From assembly GCF_002831565.1 (NCBI RefSeq), contig NZ_CP025096.1, positions 3,821,027-3,885,026 of the forward strand: a stretch of 64,000 bases of DNA, given 5' to 3'. The stretch's first letter is position 1, and each line of letters opens with the position of its first letter. Shown here piece by piece: positions 19,001 to 25,896 of the stretch. The translations under genes and the position numbers were made by a program. The stretch comes from Spirosoma pollinicola (lineage in GTDB: Bacteria; Bacteroidota; Bacteroidia; Cytophagales; Spirosomataceae). The notes below the pieces were generated by a model. The model was given only the letters and a program-made list of their open reading frames with translations, had not been told where the DNA came from and searched no databases.

Positions 19001-19380
19001 TGATGGACGGTGTACTGCCAACGGGCGAAGCCAACACCAACATTATTTCTCAGGCTGTTTATTACAACAATACCTATAACTGGGGCGGTCCACAGTACAG
19101 CAGCTCGCGTTACGAATTGTACGTGAAAGAAAATACCTATATCAAAATGAGAGAAATCTCTTTAGGCTATCGGATTCCGGCAAACATCTCTCGTAAGATC
19201 GGCTCGCAGAACCTGACTTTGTCGGTATTTGGTCGTAACCTGTTCTTCATCTACAGAACCCTCAAGGATCTGGATGCTGAGCAAACCAACTCCAGTACCC
19301 GCTGGGCAGAAAATATCAATAATGCTGGTAATAACCCATCGTTCCGCACAATGGGGGTCATGTTACGCGCCAGCTTCTAA
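16057..19380 (+). CDS. SusC/RagA-family TonB-linked outer-membrane transporter
   Basis: 1107 residues. Signal peptide (residues 1-22, ending PALAQ), a carboxypeptidase-regulatory-like domain (about 23-98, ISGRVTASTDGQSLPGVSIL), the bridging segment INEVVVTAFGM, a plug domain (about 105-235, with SIRGLASITGNTQPLIVMDG and LKGASAAALYGSEAVNGVVL), and a 22-strand barrel to the C-terminus (MGVMLRASF). It should import oligosaccharides across the outer membrane with its SusD partner 13 bp downstream. The pair heads a glycan-utilisation locus whose enzymes lie at 23-31 kb. The substrate cannot be read from this protein alone. Confidence 0.93.
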   Translation: MAKDLLRLIIMMLIVSTPALAQTISGRVTASTDGQSLPGVSILVKGTSSGTITDTEGKYTIAAAKNRVLVFSFIGYKTKEVAVENRASLDVVLDEDASMINEVVVTAFGMTQEKRALGYATAIVNNESLIKTASPNFATALYGKAPGVTINATPGGATSGVSISIRGLASITGNTQPLIVMDGIPIRNGEARNTDYWGDQRIRGNGLLDLNPADIENISILKGASAAALYGSEAVNGVVLVTTKTGKGKKGLGVDFSASYSVDKIAYLPRYQNVRGPGYFKNYADGGQDANGFISYDTNGDGVGDTRGLLNATVNFGPKFDGQPVMAFDGVVRPYVASGNSYANLFQNAHTSNINLAISKVTDNSTMRFSYTRQDNGMISYGAKNEKNIMNLNASFSVNKKLRTDLMVNYVNQYTHNRPFKVDRMINNFTGMMNRFESADWYFNKYQTSQGYKFVTGTNQSLTPNENIIRNGFKPDIGDYVWSTRANTYDEYSNRVIASVTQHYDILDNLKLRGRIATDLTAERIEDKQRSSIPLAFGYSGSFAMNNNLYSNVYGDLFLTYTKKINEDITVLASGGYTANKMLNTYVSRSTNGGLSTENFFDVSASVNTAGGSNTRDRSLRDAFVGTLNFDYKNFFFIEGTIRRDRTSLLAPGNNAFTYPSVNSSLVFSDLFRLPAVINFAKLRASWGIVGNYPPIYSANNAYNQGSLSVQQSGGSSVLYTNISSDYGNDKIRPEQKHEFEFGLEAKLFKGRVGVDLSYYNAQIVDQILPLTIAATSGAKTILANIGTLRNQGLELALNVSPIRNTELNGLNWDLTLNLAKNSNKVEKLTNNSTELLHADYDGNAAQLRSVVGQPMGDIYVHGILKNADGRNVVGPNGIYQLDANNWIKAGNAMPKLTGGLLNSLSYKGFTLDVVVDFRYGGSIMPTGINWLTSRGLTEESLTAMDAEHGGLSYYNDANGKGIPTTASAGPGGEVVYHDGMLMDGVLPTGEANTNIISQAVYYNNTYNWGGPQYSSSRYELYVKENTYIKMREISLGYRIPANISRKIGSQNLTLSVFGRNLFFIYRTLKDLDAEQTNSSTRWAENINNAGNNPSFRTMGVMLRASF

Positions 19381-19393
19381 CCTTGATTCAATC

Positions 19394-20998
19394 ATGAAAA
19401 TGAAAAAAATATCGTTCCTGTTTGTTGCAGGGCTTATGCTGGGGAGCCTGTCCTGTAAGGAGTCTGAATTTACGGAAGCCTACCCAAACCCCGCCAAGAT
19501 TGCTGAAACAACCATTGAAAAGCAATTTACCGGTGTTCTCTATGCCAACAAAGATTATGTGCTGCCGGGTTACCGAAATTACTTCGTTACCCTGCGAACA
19601 TCCATAAATCACTACACGCAGGCAACTGGCTGGGTTAACTCGTCGGGTCAGTACATTCCGGGATCGTCGGGGGTAGAAGATGTATGGTACAACTACTACA
19701 ATATGTTGGCGCAGTATCGCGAACTGCAAAAAATTTATGCGACAAAGCCCGCCGAGCAACAGGCTGATCGGAAAATTTTCATGTTGGCGGCAGCGGTTTA
19801 TGTGTATGACTACACGGCGAAGATGGTGGACTTACTGGGGCCTATTCCGTTTAGTACAGCTGGTCTGTTAAGTTCCAACGGGGGTGACTACCTGTCGTCC
19901 AGTGCAAAATTCGATTCAGCGGAAAGTATCTATACATTTTTGCTGGATGATCTGAAACGGATTTCGACCGAGTTGAATGGGATTACCTTAAACGCCGGTT
20001 ACCAGAAGTCATTTCAGACGCAGGATTTCCTGAACAAAGGTGACGTAACTGCCTGGAAACGGTATACGAACTCGCTTCGGCTTCGGTTGTTGAACCGGGT
20101 TTCGGATGTGGACAGCTTCAAGTCGCGTTCGAATACCGAAATGGCTGAAATTCTGGGCAATACGACGACCTACCCAATTGTTGAGACCAACGCTCAAAAT
20201 ATCCAGATCAATGTCTATGACATCAACACCGATCTCAACTCGAAAGGGTTCCAGGATGGGCTAGAATCGGCTGGCTGGTATGGCAACACAGCGGGTAAAG
20301 CGATGATCGACAACATGAATACCAACAAAGATCCGCGTCTGTCAATACTTTTTGAACCAGGGGCAAATGCCGCCGGGAAATATATCGGTATTGATCCTAC
20401 GGCTACGGAAGCAACACAGACCGCACTCTTTAACGCTGGTCAGGTGGCTATTTACAACCGTTTTACGTTAAGCCGTAATCAGTTCTTCCCCGGTGTTCTG
20501 ATCAATGCCGCGCAAATGAATCTGATCAAAGCGGAGTATTACCTGAGAACCAGCAACGATGCTTCGGCAAAAACGGCTTACGAAACGGCAATCGCGCAGT
20601 CGGTTCAATTCTATAACGGAATTTTAGCGATCACCAACGCGACGGGTGTTACGGGTTCTGACAAGCCGACGGCGGCAACCGATGCGTCTATTGCGGCTTA
20701 CATTGCCGGTACTGGCGTAAACTGGAGCAGCGCAACCACCAGCGCCGATAAGCTGAAACTGATCGCTACCCAGAAATGGCTTCACTACAACCTTGTTCAG
20801 CCTTATGAAAACTGGGCAGATCTCCGCCGTCTGGACTATCCAACGTTAAGTTTCCAGGTTGATAATGCGAACAACCAAACATTACCTCCTGCAAAATGGA
20901 CGATTCCCGGCAATGAAATCACGTATAATGCGGCCAATTACGCGGCAGTGAAATCAACGGATAATCTGAAAACCAAGATTTTCTGGGACGTGAAGTAA
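19394..20998 (+). CDS. SusD/RagB-family glycan-binding lipoprotein
   Basis: 534 residues from the ATG at 19394, 13 bp after the SusC stop. The frame is open further upstream, but that part overlaps susC. The N-terminus is a lipoprotein signal with Cys21 (SLSCKES). The helical body has SusD-type features, including tetratricopeptide-like pairs (MLAAAVYVYDYTAKMVDLLG) and the C-terminal family segment QKWLHYNLVQPYENWADLRR. SusD proteins sit as a lid on SusC at the cell surface and bind the substrate. Some features recall the SusD-like_2 branch, which often binds peptide- or glycoprotein-linked sugars, but that is uncertain. Confidence 0.92.
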   Translation: MKMKKISFLFVAGLMLGSLSCKESEFTEAYPNPAKIAETTIEKQFTGVLYANKDYVLPGYRNYFVTLRTSINHYTQATGWVNSSGQYIPGSSGVEDVWYNYYNMLAQYRELQKIYATKPAEQQADRKIFMLAAAVYVYDYTAKMVDLLGPIPFSTAGLLSSNGGDYLSSSAKFDSAESIYTFLLDDLKRISTELNGITLNAGYQKSFQTQDFLNKGDVTAWKRYTNSLRLRLLNRVSDVDSFKSRSNTEMAEILGNTTTYPIVETNAQNIQINVYDINTDLNSKGFQDGLESAGWYGNTAGKAMIDNMNTNKDPRLSILFEPGANAAGKYIGIDPTATEATQTALFNAGQVAIYNRFTLSRNQFFPGVLINAAQMNLIKAEYYLRTSNDASAKTAYETAIAQSVQFYNGILAITNATGVTGSDKPTAATDASIAAYIAGTGVNWSSATTSADKLKLIATQKWLHYNLVQPYENWADLRRLDYPTLSFQVDNANNQTLPPAKWTIPGNEITYNAANYAAVKSTDNLKTKIFWDVK

Positions 20999-21034
20999 GT
21001 CTCGATTAATTATAGATTAGGTAAATAAAAGTGG

Positions 21035-21066
21035 AATGGGCAAGCCGATTGGTTTGCCCATTTTTG
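21035..21066 (+). terminator. Terminator after SusCD
   Basis: Stem AATGGGCAAGCC / GGTTTGCCCATT (one G-U) followed by a T-run, 37 nt past the SusD stop. It marks the SusC-SusD pair as its own transcription unit. Confidence 0.75.
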
Positions 21067-21139
21067 TTGGTTGGCGGTCAGATTTACGCTATTACGTAAA
21101 AGCTAATCTTGTAAAGGTTAAAGACAACGTGGTGAATTA

Positions 21140-21290
21140 GTCGCGTGGCGACGAGATGTTTGTAGCAAAAGTGGCCCGCTGAGCCAACCTGCGTGCCGTA
21201 GGTACGCAACCTTTATCAATTGTTGCGTACCTACGGCACGCGGGGAAGCTGAAAGAATCTAGTTCTACAAACATCTCGTCGCCACGCGAC
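21140..21290. repeat. Nested inverted repeat, two stems
   Basis: Outer arms 21140-21165 and 21265-21290 (26 nt, perfect, GTCGCGTGGCGACGAGATGT...). Inner arms 21191-21210 and 21222-21241 (20 nt, perfect, GCGTGCCGTAGGTACGCAAC) with an 11-nt loop. The element lies between the SusD terminator and the stop of the minus-strand gene at 21386. It looks like a compound REP or small non-autonomous element. Confidence 0.85.
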
Positions 21291-21385
21291 GGATTTGCTA
21301 CCTTAATGAGCTGATAAGGCCGATTTTGATCTAGTCAATTCAGTCCCAAAAAAATCTACAAGATTAGGTTGTAAGATAGGGGTTA

Positions 21386-22966
21386 CTATTTACCCTGATT
21401 CTCCAGCACCAGCAGTTGCGGAAACGATGTAATGCCCTTAAAGAGCAACTGGGTCATTTCGCCAACGGTGTGAAAATAGGAGCCCAAAACAATATCGATA
21501 TCACCATCCTGATCGAAGTCCGCTGCTTCCATAGTCAACCATTTGCCATAGGCGGCTTCTGGCGTGCTGAACGGTTTAAAGGTCAGTTTGCCTTCGTTGA
21601 CTAAATAAATAAACCCCTGCTCTGGCTGGGCAAGACTGGAGTAAAAAGACGTAGCCGCAATGTCGAGGTCGCCATCATTGTCGAAGTCTCGTGCAACGGC
21701 TTTACTCGCCCCATACATTGGGTAAAACCAGGCTTCCTTGAAGTTATTTTTCCTGTCATTCAGGTAGATACGTACCCCATGGTAGTTTTTATTGATGGCC
21801 GAATAATCCCAGTTATCGCCATTGGCTAACAGAATATCCGGAAACCCATCTTTATTAAAGTCGGCTAGTTCGAAGTAGCTTGACCCAAACAGTGGCGAGA
21901 AACGCAACACCGTTTTTTCGTTGAATTTGCCGTTTCCCTGGTTATAAAAAATAGAAATTTCTTCCCGTGCCTGGGCCATCAGGACCATAATATCGAGCTT
22001 TTTATCCCCGTTGAAATCGGCAATTTCCACTTTGCGGGCACCCGGAAACGCTTTTAAAACATGCTCTTTGGCTGGCTCAAAACCGTCGTACCAGAATAGC
22101 TTTCCGGCATTGTTGCCAAACCCGCAGATAACCACATCTTCTTTCCCATCGGCATTCAGGTCGCCGGATGCAAACTGTACAGGACGGGGTAGCTCCCGGA
22201 TATCGACCGGTACAGAACCAGCTTTGGCAGATCGCTCCAATGTCATGAGTCTACCCAGTTGCTGATCTGACGGACTAAAAACGCCAACCGTAAGCACCCT
22301 CGGAGCGGCATTTTTTGGAAAATCCATATCGGTTGGTGGCGTGTCAACCAGCCAGCTGTCTTTTCGTGAAGTGCCGTCTTGCTGCAACTTCCCATCGAGC
22401 ACATAGACGGTATTCCGAGCATCTCCCACGTAGAGCTGAGCCGTATTCCTGTCGTACTTCAGCATTGTTGTCTGCGGCACCGGATTGTCGCTGAGCGCAA
22501 GCTCCTTTACCTTAAATAAAGAGAGATGGTTAGTGACGGGTGAATAGGATTTTTGCGGAAGTGGCTCTTCGGGCGCGGTACGTTCGTAATAGCTTACGAT
22601 TTTCTCCCAGTCGGCTTTGGATAATGCAGGCGTGTTGGGATAAATGTTCAGCTGGCTGACGGCTTTTTCTTCCTCGGGCGAGCGTGCTCTCAGCGTATCC
22701 TGTCCGGGTTGTTTGATCCCCAGCCGCATCCCCATGTTGGGTAACACACCCGTTACCCATGTTTTTCTGTCCAGTAGCTCGGGCTCAGGAAACAGGTGGC
22801 AGCTACTACAGTAACGTACGGCCAGTTGCTTGCCGGCAGCGGTTGAATCAGACGTTTCAGCCTTCTTTCTATCAGGCTTACCGATGGTGTTATTTGTTTC
22901 GATGTCGGCAAACGAAACCACACCGAGGGAAATAAAGAGCAGTAAGCCGGATTTAATGACAGCCAT
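21386..22966 (-). CDS. Secreted haem-binding FG-GAP/VCBS repeat protein
   Basis: 526-residue exported protein. A signal peptide (MAVIKSGLLLFISLGVVSFA) is followed by a cytochrome-c-type haem site CSSCH near residue 54 with a downstream Met-containing stretch (VLPNMGMRLG). The rest is a seven-bladed-propeller-like run of FG-GAP/VCBS units with calcium-type loops (DFNGDKKLDIMVL, DFNKDGFPDILLANG, DFDNDGDLDIAATSF, DFDQDGDIDIVLGSY). Such chimeras are found near SusCD loci of Bacteroidota; their role is unclear, possibly redox or surface binding. It faces the opposite way to the SusCD pair and the glycosidases and splits the locus in two. Confidence 0.82.
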   Translation of the reverse strand: MAVIKSGLLLFISLGVVSFADIETNNTIGKPDRKKAETSDSTAAGKQLAVRYCSSCHLFPEPELLDRKTWVTGVLPNMGMRLGIKQPGQDTLRARSPEEEKAVSQLNIYPNTPALSKADWEKIVSYYERTAPEEPLPQKSYSPVTNHLSLFKVKELALSDNPVPQTTMLKYDRNTAQLYVGDARNTVYVLDGKLQQDGTSRKDSWLVDTPPTDMDFPKNAAPRVLTVGVFSPSDQQLGRLMTLERSAKAGSVPVDIRELPRPVQFASGDLNADGKEDVVICGFGNNAGKLFWYDGFEPAKEHVLKAFPGARKVEIADFNGDKKLDIMVLMAQAREEISIFYNQGNGKFNEKTVLRFSPLFGSSYFELADFNKDGFPDILLANGDNWDYSAINKNYHGVRIYLNDRKNNFKEAWFYPMYGASKAVARDFDNDGDLDIAATSFYSSLAQPEQGFIYLVNEGKLTFKPFSTPEAAYGKWLTMEAADFDQDGDIDIVLGSYFHTVGEMTQLLFKGITSFPQLLVLENQGK

Positions 22967-23160
22967 CAGGAACGTTGTTGTATAAGCCCCTTTCCTGTTT
23001 TAGGAGAGGGACGGTCCGACGCTTTGGCCGGGGATGTAAATTTACATTGGCATAAATAAACTTTCTATTACCAGCAAATAGCCTTTGTTCCATTTGTTAG
23101 CCTAGTTGATAAATATTTTTTCATGTGCACCCATATTTTTAAAAAAATTTAAAATATAGG

Positions 23161-23168
23161 TATCTTTG
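23161..23168 (+). promoter_or_regulatory. -7 promoter box of the glycosidase operon
   Basis: TATCTTTG is an exact TAnnTTTG match, in very AT-rich DNA, 27 nt before the GTG chosen as the GH18 start. It overlaps the TTG at 23166 that would be the upstream alternative start, which argues against that start. The -33 element is not clear. Confidence 0.6.
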
Positions 23169-23195
23169 TCTCGTACCCTTTTTTACCGAAGAATA

Positions 23196-24353
23196 GTGAA
23201 GCTACGTTTGTCTTTGCTATGTATTTTATTGGCCGTTTCCGTGTCCGGCCTATTGCTACCCTACACGTCGATGGTTGCTGCTCAGACACCTCCCAAACGG
23301 TATGTGCTCATTGGGTACGTGAGTGGAAATGGGTGGACGAAGGCTAGTATTGAGGCTCGTAAACTCACACACATCAACTACGCGTTTGCCGTACCCGCCG
23401 AAAACGGAGAACTGGCGCCTATCTCCCCCAAAGACTCCGCCAATCTGGTCGCATTGACCTCGCTCCGGTCGGTTAACAAAGACCTGAAAATCCTGATCTC
23501 AGTTGGTGGCTGGGGCGGTTGCAAGTATTTCTCGGATGCCGCGCTGACCGATGCTTCGCGCCGGAAATTTGCCAACAGTGCCGTGTCGTTCCTGAAAAAA
23601 CATAAGCTCGACGGCGTTGACATTGACTGGGAATACCCGGCTCAGATTGGAGCGGGCAACATCTTCCGACCCGAAGACAAGGAAAACTTTACCTTGTATC
23701 TGAAGGCCATTCGTGACCGGCTCGATGAGCAGGGGAAGGCGGATAAGCGTACTGGTTCAAATCATTACCTGCTGACGGCCGCTACCGGGGGCGACACGGC
23801 TTTTGTGAACCATACGAATCTGGGAGAAGCGCAAAAATACCTGGATTATGTCAACATCATGACATACGATCTTTACCACGGCAATGATAAAGTGACGGGG
23901 CATCACAGCCCACTGGCGCAGTCCAAAAAAGGCGATCAATCGCGCAACAGCTCGATTTCGGCAGTGGAAGGTCATATTCGGGCTGGCGTTCATGTTCGTA
24001 AAATCGTGCTGGGCATTCCGTTCTACGGTCGGGCTTGGACCGATGTACGTCCGGTTGATAATGGGTTGTACCAGCCATCAACGGGTAAGCACCTGTTCAT
24101 CAGCCACGATGAGTTGGTGGATAAATACATCAGCAAAAATGGATTTGTTCGCTATTGGGATGCCGATGCAAAGGCACCTTATCTGTGGAATGCTACATCA
24201 CACACGTTCGTTTCCTACGCCGATGTCGAATCGTTTGGTCCGAAGCTGGACTACGTGAAGAAGAAGGGGCTGGGTGGAATTATGTTCTGGGAGTACATCT
24301 ACGATCTGAAGCATAAAGCACTCCTTGATCCTGTGGTCAATGGCCTGAACTAA
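23196..24353 (+). CDS. GH18 family glycoside hydrolase (chitinase-like)
   Basis: 385 residues from the GTG at 23196, which opens a good signal peptide (MKLRLSLLCILLAVSVSGLL). The frame extends 10 codons upstream to a TTG that lies inside the promoter box. The GH18 barrel is complete: ISVGGWGG, the catalytic LDGVDIDWEYP with Glu146, VNIMTYDLYHG, VLGIPFYGRAW and GGIMFWEYIYD. Family members cleave beta-1,4 GlcNAc bonds in chitin or the core of N-glycans. FYGRAW and MTYD favour chitinase, but with GH29 and GH92 next door an endo-N-acetylglucosaminidase role is possible. It is first in a four-gene run of enzymes. Confidence 0.9.
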   Translation: MKLRLSLLCILLAVSVSGLLLPYTSMVAAQTPPKRYVLIGYVSGNGWTKASIEARKLTHINYAFAVPAENGELAPISPKDSANLVALTSLRSVNKDLKILISVGGWGGCKYFSDAALTDASRRKFANSAVSFLKKHKLDGVDIDWEYPAQIGAGNIFRPEDKENFTLYLKAIRDRLDEQGKADKRTGSNHYLLTAATGGDTAFVNHTNLGEAQKYLDYVNIMTYDLYHGNDKVTGHHSPLAQSKKGDQSRNSSISAVEGHIRAGVHVRKIVLGIPFYGRAWTDVRPVDNGLYQPSTGKHLFISHDELVDKYISKNGFVRYWDADAKAPYLWNATSHTFVSYADVESFGPKLDYVKKKGLGGIMFWEYIYDLKHKALLDPVVNGLN

Positions 24354-24376
24354 CCTTATACTGACGACTCCTACCC

Positions 24377-25837
24377 ATGAAGAATACCTACTTTCGCGCA
24401 CTTTACTACAGCTGTACTTTATCTTTTTTACTGGCATCCGGCGCCGTATCGGCTCAGCAGCATTCCGAACAGAACCACGCCCATTATGTAACGCCCAAAG
24501 ACAGTCTGGTGCGCCAGAAACTGGCGCATTGGCAGGATATCAAGTTCGGATTGCTCATGCACTGGGGTACTTACAGCAAGTGGGGCATTGTTGAATCCTG
24601 GTCTCTTTGCCCCGAAGATGAAGGCTGGTGCGAACGCCGTGGCCCCTATGCCGCCAATTGGTATGAGTATAAAAAGGCATACGAAAACATACGCACAACC
24701 TTCAATCCAACAGAATTCAATCCCGAACGCTGGGCCACGGCGGCCAAAGATGCGGAAATGAAGTATGTGGTATTTACGACGAAACACCACGACGGATTCT
24801 GTATGTTCGACACCAAACAGACGGACTATAAAATCACCGACCCAAAAACACAGTTTTCGTCGAACCCGCGGAGCAACATCGCCAAAGAAGTGTTCAGCGC
24901 TTTTCGGGGAAAGGATTTTATGGTCGGTGCTTATTTCTCGAAACCGGACTGGAATACCCCTTCCTACTGGGACCCCTATTTCCCACCCAAAGATCGTAAT
25001 GTGTCATACGCACCCAAAAAATACCCGCAGAAGTGGCAGCAATTCAAGGATTTTACCTACAACCAGATTCAGGAGTTGATGACGGATTATGGCAAGATCG
25101 ATATTCTATGGCTCGATGGCGGCTGGGTCCGTCCGGCATCCACCATTGACTCCACGATTAGCTGGCAGCGCACCATTCCCTACGATCAGGATATCGACAT
25201 GGCCCGGATTGCTGGCATGGGCCGCAGCAAACAGCCGGGTTTGCTGGTCGTGGATCGTACGGTAACGGGTGAATTCGAGAACTACGTGACCCCTGAGCAG
25301 TCGATTCCCGACACGTACATGCCCATTCCCTGGGAGTCGTGCATGACGATGGGGGATTCCTGGTCCTATATTCCGAAAGAAAACTTCAAGTCGTCCCGCA
25401 AATTGATTCAAACCTTGGTGGACATCGTTGCTAAAAACGGCAACCTGCTCCTGAACATTGCCCCTAGCCCCGAGGGCGACTGGCACCCCGAAGCCTATCA
25501 ACGATTGCAGGAAATTGGGGCCTGGTTGCGCGTCAATGGCGAGTCGATTTACGGAACCAAGCCTGTAGCGCCTTACCGGCAGAAGCAGTGGGCTTACACG
25601 GGCAATGGCAAAACGAAGTACCAAACCTACCTGCCCGCCGAGAAAGAGACAGTGCCCACAAGTATCACCCTCAACAACGTTGCGAAAGTCAACAAGCCAA
25701 CGGTGAAATTACTTGGATACGCTAAACCATTGAAAGTCAGCAAAACAACAGAGGGGCTGGTGGTGGCGTTACCTGAGCCCGCGCGACAGTGGCTGACTAC
25801 CCAACCCGCCTGGGTTTTTAAACTGGAAGAGAAGTGA
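24377..25837 (+). CDS. GH29 alpha-L-fucosidase
   Basis: 486 residues with signal peptide (ending ASGAVSAQ). The GH29 core is clear: LLMHWGTYSKWGIVESW, YVVFTTKHHDGFCMFDTKQT, IDILWLDGGWVRP with the nucleophile Asp, and NGNLLLNIAPSPEGDW. The enzyme removes terminal or core alpha-L-fucose from glycans, in the periplasm or on the surface. It starts 23 bp after the GH18 stop and overlaps the GTG of the next frame, so the run is an operon. The small C-terminal beta domain (about 390-486) is of normal size. Confidence 0.92.
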   Translation: MKNTYFRALYYSCTLSFLLASGAVSAQQHSEQNHAHYVTPKDSLVRQKLAHWQDIKFGLLMHWGTYSKWGIVESWSLCPEDEGWCERRGPYAANWYEYKKAYENIRTTFNPTEFNPERWATAAKDAEMKYVVFTTKHHDGFCMFDTKQTDYKITDPKTQFSSNPRSNIAKEVFSAFRGKDFMVGAYFSKPDWNTPSYWDPYFPPKDRNVSYAPKKYPQKWQQFKDFTYNQIQELMTDYGKIDILWLDGGWVRPASTIDSTISWQRTIPYDQDIDMARIAGMGRSKQPGLLVVDRTVTGEFENYVTPEQSIPDTYMPIPWESCMTMGDSWSYIPKENFKSSRKLIQTLVDIVAKNGNLLLNIAPSPEGDWHPEAYQRLQEIGAWLRVNGESIYGTKPVAPYRQKQWAYTGNGKTKYQTYLPAEKETVPTSITLNNVAKVNKPTVKLLGYAKPLKVSKTTEGLVVALPEPARQWLTTQPAWVFKLEEK

Positions 25838-25896
25838 TTAATCATTTGATTATTAATTGCTTACTAACTTGCCCTGCTCTTTACAACCGATCAACT

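Noticed and set aside
19229..19393. Upstream extension of the SusD gene
   Set aside because: It overlaps the SusC C-terminus and would remove the lipoprotein signal that begins at 19394.
23166..23195. TTG start 10 codons upstream for the GH18 gene
   Set aside because: It lies within the predicted promoter box, and the GTG at 23196 opens a proper signal peptide.
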